Source: an uncultured Saprospiraceae bacterium
Lineage (GTDB): Bacteria; Bacteroidota; Bacteroidia; Chitinophagales; Saprospiraceae
Assembly (NCBI GenBank): GCA_937944245.1
Contig: CALDYY010000094.1
Coordinates: 1 to 64,000, forward strand
Direction: 5' to 3'
DNA: 64,000 nt
Below are positions 27,340-35,778 of the stretch, one piece after another. The notes below the pieces were generated by a model. The model had not been told where the DNA came from and did no database searches. It saw nothing but the letters and a program-made list of their open reading frames with translations. Within the stretch, counting starts at the first letter, position 1. The number at the start of each line of letters is the position of its first letter. The translations under genes were made by a program, and so were the position numbers.

Positions 27340-29457
27340 ATGAAGACCAACTTTACTATTTTTCTGCTATGTTTTATCATGGCGGCTTGTCATAATGATG
27401 AAGTGCAACAATACGACTGGGCTGCCTATCAAGGAGGCAAGGAAGTCAATCAGTATGCACCACTGCAACAGATTAACAAAACCAATGCACATCAACTGCA
27501 GATAGCTTGGACGTATCAAACGGGTGATGCAGATACCGAAAAAAATAGAACCCAAATTCAATGCAACCCAATCATCATTGATGGTGTGCTTTACGGGAGT
27601 TCTGCTCGGCTAAAATTCTTTGCGCTCAATGCTGCTACTGGTGAACCCCTTTGGATATTTGACCCCTTCGAGCAAGAGGGCTATAATGCTTTTGGCATGG
27701 GCGTAAATCGTGGGGTAGCTTATTGGACAGATGGAGTGGAAAAACGGCTATTTTTCACAGCAGGTTCGTTTTTGTATGCACTGGATGCCATTACAGGCAA
27801 ACTCATTTCTAGTTTTGGAAAATCTGGAAAAGTGGATTTGCACGAAGGCTTAGATAGAGATGTAGAAGGATTATTTATTGTTTCCAACACACCAGGCATT
27901 GTTTACAAAGATAAATTGATACTAGGTTCAAGGGTTTCAGAAGCGGAAGGCGGTGTACCTGGACACATCCGCGCCTACAATGTTAAAACGGGTGAAAGAG
28001 CATGGATTTTTCATACCATTCCTCATCCTGGAGAAGAAGGCTATGAAACTTGGTCGCCAAATGCTTGGCAGCTTTCCGGAGGAGCAAATGTCTGGGCTGG
28101 CTTCAGTCTTGACGAGAAAAGGGGTATTGTCTATGCGCCAACAGGTTCTGCTTCCTTTGATTTTTATGGCGGCGACCGCTTAGGCGATAACCTTTTTGCC
28201 AATACACTTTTAGCTTTAGATGCCAATACAGGCAAGCGTTTGTGGCATTTCCAAACAGTACATCACGACCTTTGGGATAGAGATTTACCAGCACCACCTA
28301 ACTTAGTTACCGTACAACACAATGGAAAAAAAATTGATGCAGTAGCACAAATTACTAAGTCGGCGTTTATTTTTCTATTTGATAGAGTAACAGGCAAACC
28401 ATTGTTTCCGATTGAAGAACGACCAGTACCACCTTCCGATTTGAAAGGCGAAGAGGCTGCCCCTACACAACCTATTCCTCTTAAACCTGCTCCTTTCTCC
28501 AGAACTTATGTAGGCGAAGAAGACCTAACACGTCGAACACCAGAGGCTTATGCTTTTGTGAAAGCAAAATGGGAAAAACTGCACAACAGACCTTATTTCG
28601 TTCCACCAAGTGAACAAGGTAGTATCATCTTTCCCGGATTTGATGGCGGTGGTGAATGGGGAGGTGCTGCCTTTGACCCTGAATCGGGTAATTTAATTGT
28701 CAATGCTAGTGAAATGCCTTGGGTCATTCAAATGTTGCCACATGAAAACATAGCGGGCAATCAAGGTAGAATGCTATACAATAGCTACTGCCTTTCTTGT
28801 CATGGCAAGAACTTAGAAGGAAGTGCTGCCTTTGGAGGAGTGCCTTCTTTGGTAGGTTTAAAAGAAAAACTGGCGCGTCCAGAGGTCATAAAAGTAGTGC
28901 AACAAGGCAGAGGAACAATGCCTTCTTTTGGGCATTTAACAGAGGAAAAAGTAAATGATATTGCTGCTTTTTTATTAGGCGAAGAAGAAAAAGAAACCAA
29001 AGAACCATTAGGCAATAAAAAAAACTGGACTTATCCATATTTTTTCAATGGTTATAGCAAATTCCTTGACCACGAAGGTTACCCAGCGATTACACCGCCT
29101 TGGGGTACACTAAATGCCGTTAATTTAAACACAGGTGAATTATCATGGAAAGTGATTTTAGGAGAATATCCAGAATTAGTGGCGCAAGGTTTACCTCCGA
29201 CAGGTTCGGAAAGTTACGGAGGACCTGTGGTTACTTCTGGTGGACTGGTCTTCATGGCAGGTACATTAGATGAAAAATTTCGCGTGTTTGATAAGGATAA
29301 TGGAACATTACTTTGGGAAACAAAACTACCCGCAGCAGGATTTGCAACACCAGCAACTTATATGGTGGATGGCAAACAATATGTTGTTATTGCTTGTGGA
29401 GGTGGAAAATTAAATCGAAAATCTGGGGATACTTATGTAGCTTTTGCTTTGCCTTAG
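27340..29457 (+). CDS. PQQ-dependent dehydrogenase with internal cytochrome c domain
   Basis: Quinoprotein of the glucose/alcohol dehydrogenase class that oxidises sugars or alcohols outside the cytoplasm and passes electrons onward. The leader MKTNFTIFLLCFIMAAC ends in a lipobox, so an exported lipoprotein is likely. The eight-bladed propeller is seen in repeats such as LNAATGEPLWIFDPF and LDANTGKRLWHFQTV. A c-type cytochrome domain with CLSCH near residue 486 and a distal Met (RGTMPSFGHL) is inserted before the last blades (NLNTGELSWKVILGEYPEL). PQQ synthesis genes are not in the window. The substrate is unknown. Confidence 0.88.
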   Translation: MKTNFTIFLLCFIMAACHNDEVQQYDWAAYQGGKEVNQYAPLQQINKTNAHQLQIAWTYQTGDADTEKNRTQIQCNPIIIDGVLYGSSARLKFFALNAATGEPLWIFDPFEQEGYNAFGMGVNRGVAYWTDGVEKRLFFTAGSFLYALDAITGKLISSFGKSGKVDLHEGLDRDVEGLFIVSNTPGIVYKDKLILGSRVSEAEGGVPGHIRAYNVKTGERAWIFHTIPHPGEEGYETWSPNAWQLSGGANVWAGFSLDEKRGIVYAPTGSASFDFYGGDRLGDNLFANTLLALDANTGKRLWHFQTVHHDLWDRDLPAPPNLVTVQHNGKKIDAVAQITKSAFIFLFDRVTGKPLFPIEERPVPPSDLKGEEAAPTQPIPLKPAPFSRTYVGEEDLTRRTPEAYAFVKAKWEKLHNRPYFVPPSEQGSIIFPGFDGGGEWGGAAFDPESGNLIVNASEMPWVIQMLPHENIAGNQGRMLYNSYCLSCHGKNLEGSAAFGGVPSLVGLKEKLARPEVIKVVQQGRGTMPSFGHLTEEKVNDIAAFLLGEEEKETKEPLGNKKNWTYPYFFNGYSKFLDHEGYPAITPPWGTLNAVNLNTGELSWKVILGEYPELVAQGLPPTGSESYGGPVVTSGGLVFMAGTLDEKFRVFDKDNGTLLWETKLPAAGFATPATYMVDGKQYVVIACGGGKLNRKSGDTYVAFALP

Positions 29458-29468
29458 TTGTGAAAATT

Positions 29469-29501
29469 GAGAGTGCAAAGTTCGTTAAACTTTGCGCTCT
29501 C
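29469..29501. terminator. Hairpin between PQQ dehydrogenase and susD-like gene
   Basis: A 14-bp stem (GAGAGTGCAAAGTT with one mismatch) and 5-base loop between convergent stops at 29457 and 29534. Confidence 0.75.
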
Positions 29502-29533
29502 ACCAACAAAATAAATGAATAACTACAATTCAA

Positions 29534-30943
29534 TTACTTATCCCAGAAAATTCTTTCCGCTAAGGAATTAATAATCGGTACATTTTGGCGGTTTCTAGTA
29601 ATTTCCACCGTTGGATATTGCACTCGTCGGATGAACTCATTTAATTCTGCATTAGCAGGTAAGGTAAAATCTTTGTATTTGTAATCAAATCTACGAGCAT
29701 CCACCCATGCTTCCGGATGCAAAAACATAGCTACGTATTTTTCCTTCATTATTAAGTCTTTAGTTAGTGTAGCTGCCGTTAGATTCGGATATGCTGCATC
29801 AATGTAGGCTTGAGCATCTTCAGCACTTACGCCTACATCAGCCATATGTGCCTTGATACCTGCTAAAAACGCCTCTAAAGCACGCGCTGGAGCAGAAGTC
29901 AGTGCCGCTTCCGCTTCAATAAACTTTAATTCAGCAAAGGTAAATACGAATAGTGGGCTATTGTCAGAAGCATAAGCCCTAGAATTATCCAAGTATGTTT
30001 CTAGTTTTTTAGTACCATCGCCTCTTCTGCCTGCTCCATTAGGCGTACCTACAAAAGTACCGTCGGGAAGTGGTGTTGTAATTTTTGCTAGTCTTGGATC
30101 AACCACACCAAAAGTGTTGCCATTCAAAGCATCTACAAATTGCTCGGAAAGCCACCCTCCCAACACTAAATTGGCATTGTTGCGCGCTACATTTGCCCAA
30201 GGATTTCTCACATCAAACGCCTTTACCTGTGCTTGTTCCGCACTAGAAGTGAAACTATTGCTCACTGCCGCCAATATCGCAGTAGGGTTGTAGTTACCTT
30301 GCTTGGAAAAGTGGTTCAAATATCTAGCCTCCAAAGCATAGCTGAATTTCAACCAGTTATCTTTCTTACCACCTAGTAAGAAATCACTTTTCTCATTTTT
30401 GGCAATCGTACTGGTAGAATTTGGTTTTTGAATATCTGCTCTACCTTCTGCAATAAGCGATAATACAGTGCTGTAAAGTCCTTGTGCCTCATCGTATTTG
30501 GGAATAATATTTTTGCCGGTAAAGGCATCGCTGTAAGGCACGTTTCCCCACATGTCCACAAGCAAAGCTAAGTTTGCTGCCATAAGTAACTTTCCAGCAC
30601 CTGCTAACTCTGTCGAGCCTCCTTCTTCGGCAAGTTTAATTAAATCAAAAATATCGGACATAACATCGTAAATAGTATTCCACGTTCCACTTAGATCTAC
30701 TTGCTCGTACACATCGCTACCCAAACCAGCATTGGGACTAGCCAAATATTGCGTGTAGAAAGAAGTATTACTACCTACGCTGAATTGGTTAATCCCTGTC
30801 CGATAAGTAGTTACCGCCAATAGACCTGCTAATGGCGGTTTAGTTGCCACATTAGGGTTTTCGTTAATGTCCAAATAGTCCTCGCACGACGACATTCCTA
30901 TTAGTGCCAAAAGGATAAACATATATTTAATCGTGAACTTCAT
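29534..30943 (-). CDS. SusD/RagB-type outer-membrane nutrient-binding lipoprotein
   Basis: Surface lipoprotein that caps a SusC-type transporter and captures a glycan or peptide. The leader MKFTIKYMFILLALIGMSSC ends in a lipobox followed by EDYLDINENPN, the usual start of the SusD-like class 2 group (PF12771). TPR-like helices and the FAELKFIEAEAAL signature (near residue 340) are present, then YVAMFLHPEAWVDARRF, another family hallmark. It is encoded 38 bases downstream of the SusC-like gene in one operon. No degradative enzyme, sulfatase or regulator is attached, so the substrate cannot be predicted. Confidence 0.93.
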   Translation of the reverse strand: MKFTIKYMFILLALIGMSSCEDYLDINENPNVATKPPLAGLLAVTTYRTGINQFSVGSNTSFYTQYLASPNAGLGSDVYEQVDLSGTWNTIYDVMSDIFDLIKLAEEGGSTELAGAGKLLMAANLALLVDMWGNVPYSDAFTGKNIIPKYDEAQGLYSTVLSLIAEGRADIQKPNSTSTIAKNEKSDFLLGGKKDNWLKFSYALEARYLNHFSKQGNYNPTAILAAVSNSFTSSAEQAQVKAFDVRNPWANVARNNANLVLGGWLSEQFVDALNGNTFGVVDPRLAKITTPLPDGTFVGTPNGAGRRGDGTKKLETYLDNSRAYASDNSPLFVFTFAELKFIEAEAALTSAPARALEAFLAGIKAHMADVGVSAEDAQAYIDAAYPNLTAATLTKDLIMKEKYVAMFLHPEAWVDARRFDYKYKDFTLPANAELNEFIRRVQYPTVEITRNRQNVPIINSLAERIFWDK

Positions 30944-30981
30944 TTCTTATAATTTTTTGAATGTTTAAAAATTAATTAATC

Positions 30982-33900
30982 TTAGAATCTTGCTGTTAGG
31001 GTCAACATTAATCTTCTAATACCAGGGTAAGTAAATCCACCAAAACCGTCATCAGCATTACCATTTCCTCTATTTCCTTCAGGGTCGAAGCCAGAATAAG
31101 GTGTTTTCAACCATAGGTTAAATCCTGTAAGGGTAACATTCAAGCCATCTAAAGGGGTTTTATCCATCATTGATTTAGGAAAAGTATAGCCCAAACTCAA
31201 ATTTCTCCAGCGAATCCAGTCGGCATCTTCCACAAATGGCTCTGTTGCTGTTCGGTGAATAGCTCTATAATAACCACCAGAAAGGGCTGGTTCTCCGTTC
31301 GGTCCTCTTGTCTGCCCCAACCAAGCAGGCGTAGTATTTGGTGTACCGTCTGCTTTGAAGCCTTCAAAGACAACGCTTGTATTGCGATCAGTCGTGTATG
31401 GTGCAATACCAAAAGCAGAGAAGAAGTTACCCATTTGATTGTATTTTTGCACACCTTGACGAGTATCAAACATTACAGAAAGGTTAATGCCTTTGTAAGA
31501 CCAGCTACTCGTTAGTGCGCCAAACCAATCTGGTGTAGCATTTCCCAATACTTTTTGCGTTGTTTCCAAAATTGGATAACCGTTATTGTTAATCAGCAAG
31601 GGTAAACTCCTGTCTAAAATATTGGTCTCATCTGCTGGATTAGCGTAGTAACGCTTGAAACTTCTACCGTAAATATTGCCATAAGGCTCGCCTTCAATTA
31701 AGCGCAAACTAGCTGATGACCCTACATAACCGAAATGTGTACCTAACACAATTTCTTCAATGCCATCGCGGATTTTCTCCACATTGTTTCTATTGCGGGT
31801 AAAGTTAACATTCAAGTTCCAGTTAAAATTCTTCTTACTTACTGGTGTTGCGGTAACAACTGCCTCTATACCTCTATTTCGGATAGAACCTGCGTTAAGA
31901 ATAAAGGTGGTAAATCCAGTAGTCGGCGAAACAGGAACAGGAATAATTTGGTCAACACTCAAAGCATCATAGTAAGTCAAGTCAATACCAAATCTATTTT
32001 TGATAAAACGCATATCCAAGCCAACTTCCCAAGTATCGGTGCGTTCTGGGCGTAAATCCTCTGCTCCTTTTTGATTGTCTCTTGTCCAACCTGTAACATT
32101 ATTAATTGGGAAACCGGATGCAGCAGCATATACTGTATTGATGCGATATGGACGTGTGTCCTTTCCAATAACCGCATAAGAAGCTCTTAGTTTACCATAA
32201 GAAATCGCTTCAGGCAAGTCCAAATGCTCTGTAAATAAGTAGCTCAAACTTACCGATGGATAGAAGAAAGAACGAGTGCTGGCAGGCAATGCAGAAGACC
32301 AGTCATTTCTGCCAGTTACAGATAAGTACAAGTAGTTATTGAAGTCAAAAGAAATATCACCATACAAGCCCAACAAGCGATATTCTTCTTTGTAGCTGCT
32401 TGTTCTGATAACTGCTGCATTGTTTAGGCTAAACAAATTAAAAATAGCTAGTTCTTCGCCACTGGTGAAAATTCTATCTAAACTACTATCAAAAATATCA
32501 TAACCCGCTAAAATGCTTACCCCCGCTTTTTGAGAGAAATTAATGCGGTAGCTGGCACTGATGTTAGAAGTAAAATCTCTATTGCGGATTCTTGTTTCTC
32601 TCACGAATCCTAAGTTGTTGTCCTCCAATACATTTTCATTGGCAAAGCCAAAAGGTGCTGGTGCAGTCCCCGTTCTGAAATCGCTGTATTGGTCAAGTCC
32701 TATAATATAGTTAATCTTGAAATTCTCAAATGGATTCAACGTAAAGCGAAGGCTTCCAATGTATCTGTCCACATCGTCCACAAAGCGGTTAGAAAACGCT
32801 GCATAAATAGGATTATTTCCTACTTGTCCATTGTTGCGATAGCCCCTCATTGAGCCATTCTCAAATTGGAAATCTGTGACATCTACACGTGGCGCCCAAT
32901 ATACCAATCGCTCGTTGAAGGATTCTGCCGTTACTCTTGGTCCACCACTTTTTACATAGTTAATAGAACCACCCATCGTCAACCACGAAATAGGGTTGTA
33001 GTCCGCACTAAAGCGAAACGATGTATTTTTATATTCACTAAAAGGTAATACCCCTTCGTGAGAAAGATGAGAGATGGATGTCCTAAAAGAAGCTGCATCT
33101 GTTCCACCCGTTAAATTAATTGTATTTCTAATTTGTGTTCCTGTTTGATAAGCGTTTTCAAAGTTATTGAAAATCTCAGCAGGGTGCGTTGGATCAATTT
33201 TTCTTGCTTCCTCTACCGTCGGACCGAAAGAGGGCCAAAAGCTATTTGGGTCATAAACGCCGTTAAAACCTTGCGTAAACGTTTTTTGGGTTTCAGGGAA
33301 TTTATTTACTTCTTCTGTGCCGTAGCTAGAGGAAACTTCCACTGCAATTTTACCGCTTTTACCGCGCTTCGTTGTAATAATAATAGCACCATTAGCTGCG
33401 CGAAGACCATAAAGCGCCGTGGCTGCACCACCCTTTAGTACCGTCACGCTTTCAATATCGTCAGGGTTAATATCTGCCAAACGGTTGGAAACGTTTCTAC
33501 CCAGTCCACCACCAACAGTCAACGTCGAATTACTTACAGGAATACCGTCAATGACAAACAGAGGCTCGTTGTTGGCACTAGGGTCAAGTGAATTTATTCC
33601 TCTGATAATAATTCTTGACGATTCACCTGGTCCACCACCAGAACTATTAATTTGCACACCAGCTACCTGCCCTTGCAGCGCATTAAGGATATTGGGTTGG
33701 CGCGTTTCCATAATTTTTTCAGAAGAAAGTTCTTGCACCGCATAACCTAATGCTTTCTTCTCTCTACTAATACCTAAAGCAGTTACCACAACCTCTTCTA
33801 AACGGGCACCTTCTTGCATCACAATAGCTATACCTTGTGCTTGAGTGATGGGTACTTCCATTGTGGTGTATCCTGTGTAGGACACTTGAAGCACGTTTCC

Positions 33901-34098
33901 AATGGTTGCAGACAATGAAAACGAGCCATCTACATCAGTAACTGTCCCTGTGGAAGTTCCTTTCACTAACACTGTTGCCCCAATGAGGGGTTCGCCTGTA
34001 ACTGATGTAACTACACCAGTTACATTTTGCGCCGAGCCATGCACTAGGAATAGCAACAGCACAGAAAAAATTAAACCAATTTTGCATAAAGTTTTCAT
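30982..34098 (-). CDS. SusC/RagA TonB-linked outer-membrane transporter
   Basis: TonB-dependent beta-barrel importer paired with the SusD-like protein. The start is placed at the ATG at 34098, giving MKTLCKIGLIFSVLLLFLVHGSA as leader; ten more codons are open upstream. A carboxypeptidase-regulatory-like domain follows (VTGVVTSVTGEPLIGATVLV), then the TonB box region (LEEVVVTALGI), the plug with IIIRGINSLDPSANNEPLFVIDGIPV, and a barrel ending in TYPGIRRLMLTLTARF, which has the terminal aromatic typical of barrels. It has no N-terminal secretin/TonB signalling domain and no sigma/anti-sigma pair next to it. The 347-bp region upstream is shared with the divergent epimerase gene. Confidence 0.95.
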   Translation of the reverse strand: MKTLCKIGLIFSVLLLFLVHGSAQNVTGVVTSVTGEPLIGATVLVKGTSTGTVTDVDGSFSLSATIGNVLQVSYTGYTTMEVPITQAQGIAIVMQEGARLEEVVVTALGISREKKALGYAVQELSSEKIMETRQPNILNALQGQVAGVQINSSGGGPGESSRIIIRGINSLDPSANNEPLFVIDGIPVSNSTLTVGGGLGRNVSNRLADINPDDIESVTVLKGGAATALYGLRAANGAIIITTKRGKSGKIAVEVSSSYGTEEVNKFPETQKTFTQGFNGVYDPNSFWPSFGPTVEEARKIDPTHPAEIFNNFENAYQTGTQIRNTINLTGGTDAASFRTSISHLSHEGVLPFSEYKNTSFRFSADYNPISWLTMGGSINYVKSGGPRVTAESFNERLVYWAPRVDVTDFQFENGSMRGYRNNGQVGNNPIYAAFSNRFVDDVDRYIGSLRFTLNPFENFKINYIIGLDQYSDFRTGTAPAPFGFANENVLEDNNLGFVRETRIRNRDFTSNISASYRINFSQKAGVSILAGYDIFDSSLDRIFTSGEELAIFNLFSLNNAAVIRTSSYKEEYRLLGLYGDISFDFNNYLYLSVTGRNDWSSALPASTRSFFYPSVSLSYLFTEHLDLPEAISYGKLRASYAVIGKDTRPYRINTVYAAASGFPINNVTGWTRDNQKGAEDLRPERTDTWEVGLDMRFIKNRFGIDLTYYDALSVDQIIPVPVSPTTGFTTFILNAGSIRNRGIEAVVTATPVSKKNFNWNLNVNFTRNRNNVEKIRDGIEEIVLGTHFGYVGSSASLRLIEGEPYGNIYGRSFKRYYANPADETNILDRSLPLLINNNGYPILETTQKVLGNATPDWFGALTSSWSYKGINLSVMFDTRQGVQKYNQMGNFFSAFGIAPYTTDRNTSVVFEGFKADGTPNTTPAWLGQTRGPNGEPALSGGYYRAIHRTATEPFVEDADWIRWRNLSLGYTFPKSMMDKTPLDGLNVTLTGFNLWLKTPYSGFDPEGNRGNGNADDGFGGFTYPGIRRLMLTLTARF

Positions 34099-34445
34099 AC
34101 TATAAAGCAAATTTTGTGAGTAAATCAATGATTAATTCAAGTAAACATAGGTATTTTTGACGCATAAAAGAGCATATATTTTGTACAATTTTCAAAAAAA
34201 GATTTGATTTAACCAAATATATATCGGTGTTTACCATCCTAAGAGAAACGTATTGTTACTATATTGCATGAAGAATAAAAAAGACATGTAACATTATTTC
34301 GTATTATTTTTTTTATCTTTACTTTATATTGTTAAAAATTAATTGACAAAATTAAAGTTAGTTTTTAAAAGATTAGTGGATTTGTTTTATAAACTAATAT
34401 AATCGTTGCTTTTCTTTTTTACTATGATATAAAATTGAACTAAAA
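34099..34445. other. 347-bp divergent promoter region
   Basis: AT-rich, no gene. -7-like boxes TATTTTTG (34152-34159, plus strand) and TATATTTG (34214-34221, minus strand) are visible, but neither has a TTG at the standard spacing. It must contain the start sites of the susC-like operon and of the epimerase gene. Confidence 0.5.
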
Positions 34446-34847
34446 ATGAAAATAGAACACATCGGAATTGCTGTGAAACATCTAGCAAAAAGCAATTCAC
34501 TTTTTGAATTACTTTTAGGACAAGCACCTTATAAAATAGAGGTAGTGGACTCAGAAAAAGTGAGTACCTCCTTTTTTCAAACTGGAGATACAAAAATTGA
34601 ACTACTCGAAGCTACAGATAAAGATAGCCCCATAGCAAAGTTCATCGAAAAACGAGGAGAAGGCATTCACCACATTGCTTTTGAGGTAGCTGATATTTAT
34701 TCAGCGATGCAGGAAATGAAGGAAAAAGGCTTCCAACTCCTTGGCGACGCGCCCAGAAAAGGCGCTGATAATAAACTGGTTTGTTTTATCCATCCTAAAT
34801 CAGCGAATGGTGTATTGGTCGAGCTTTGTCAAACGATTGAGCCATGA
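34446..34847 (+). CDS. mce: Methylmalonyl-CoA epimerase
   Basis: Interconverts (2S)- and (2R)-methylmalonyl-CoA in propionate metabolism. A 133-residue glyoxalase-fold protein: MKIEHIGIAVKHL gives the first metal-binding His (H5), and later EGIHHIAFEVADI, IELLEA and LVELCQ supply the other ligands of the cobalt/zinc site. The length is normal. The mutase subunits and propionyl-CoA carboxylase are not in the window. It is followed by the BI-1 gene, about 100 bases later. Confidence 0.93.
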   Translation: MKIEHIGIAVKHLAKSNSLFELLLGQAPYKIEVVDSEKVSTSFFQTGDTKIELLEATDKDSPIAKFIEKRGEGIHHIAFEVADIYSAMQEMKEKGFQLLGDAPRKGADNKLVCFIHPKSANGVLVELCQTIEP

Positions 34848-34948
34848 AAATATTGCCGTAATTGGATGACGAAACCCAAATTATTTTATCTTGTAGGTCA
34901 TACTTTTTCTCCTTAAGTTTGTTCTTTATCAATAAATCATTTTCAAGA

Positions 34949-35659
34949 ATGGCAAACGCAAATCAAATTTTAGATTATACTAGAACCGTAGCGCAAGAAA
35001 CGGAATTAACACGCGCCGAATTTATCAGAAAAACCTATCAACACGTTGCTTTGGCAGTGTTGGCATTTATTTTGGTAGAAACTTTGTTTTTGAATACCCC
35101 TTTCATTGTCAAGATTGGCTTGAGCATGACTAAAGGTTGGACTTGGTTGTTGGTGCTAGGTGGCTTTATGTTTGTTACCAATATGGCAACTAATTGGGCA
35201 AATAGCACTACTGATAGAAGCAAGCAATATGCAGGCTTATTACTTTACGTGGTGGCACAGGCATTCATATTTGTACCGCTCATTTATATTGCTATTTCGA
35301 TGACTGGCGATTTATCGCTCATTAACCAAGCGGCTTTAATGACTTTGGGCTTATTTTCCGGTCTTTCCGCAGTTGTGTTTATTACTAAGAAGGATTTTTC
35401 TTTCTTGCGTTCTATGCTGACTATTGGTGGATTTATCGCCTTAGGCTTAATTGCGGCTGTTATTTTGTTTGGCTTCTCATTGGGCTTGTGGTTTTCCTTT
35501 GCCATGGTTGCTTTAGCAGCAGGTACTATTTTATATCAAACATCCAACATTATTCACGAATATAACAAGGAGCAATATGTAGCAGCTTCTTTAGGTTTAT
35601 TCGCATCTTTGATGTTAATGTTTTGGTATATTCTCCAGATTTTTATGTCAAGAGATTAA
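34949..35659 (+). CDS. Bax inhibitor-1/YccA family membrane protein
   Basis: A seven-helix integral membrane protein of the BI-1 family, which in characterised members forms pH-sensitive calcium leak channels. The start is placed at the ATG at 34949 (MANANQILDYTRT); 29 non-conserved codons are open upstream. The pattern is family-typical: FIRKTYQHVALAVLAFILVE as first helix, several GLxSGLSAVVF/ALGLIAAVILFGFSLGLW segments, and SNIIHEYNKEQYVAASLGLFASLMLMFWYIL at the end. It is 236 residues long. It probably shares a transcript with the epimerase gene. Confidence 0.92.
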   Translation: MANANQILDYTRTVAQETELTRAEFIRKTYQHVALAVLAFILVETLFLNTPFIVKIGLSMTKGWTWLLVLGGFMFVTNMATNWANSTTDRSKQYAGLLLYVVAQAFIFVPLIYIAISMTGDLSLINQAALMTLGLFSGLSAVVFITKKDFSFLRSMLTIGGFIALGLIAAVILFGFSLGLWFSFAMVALAAGTILYQTSNIIHEYNKEQYVAASLGLFASLMLMFWYILQIFMSRD

Positions 35660-35778
35660 TGTCCAGAATAAATTTGGTAAACCTATTTGGATTCACCAAA
35701 TTTTCCTAACTATAATTGCTTATTATGTTCAAGTCTTTAAGGCTTTTGTATTTTTGTTCTGGTCAATGAAATTGGAGC

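Noticed and set aside
30982-34098. SusC-like protein as a FecA-type regulator linked to an ECF sigma factor
   Set aside because: No N-terminal signalling domain and no sigma/anti-sigma genes next to it; the ECF gene at 57956 is 24 kb away.
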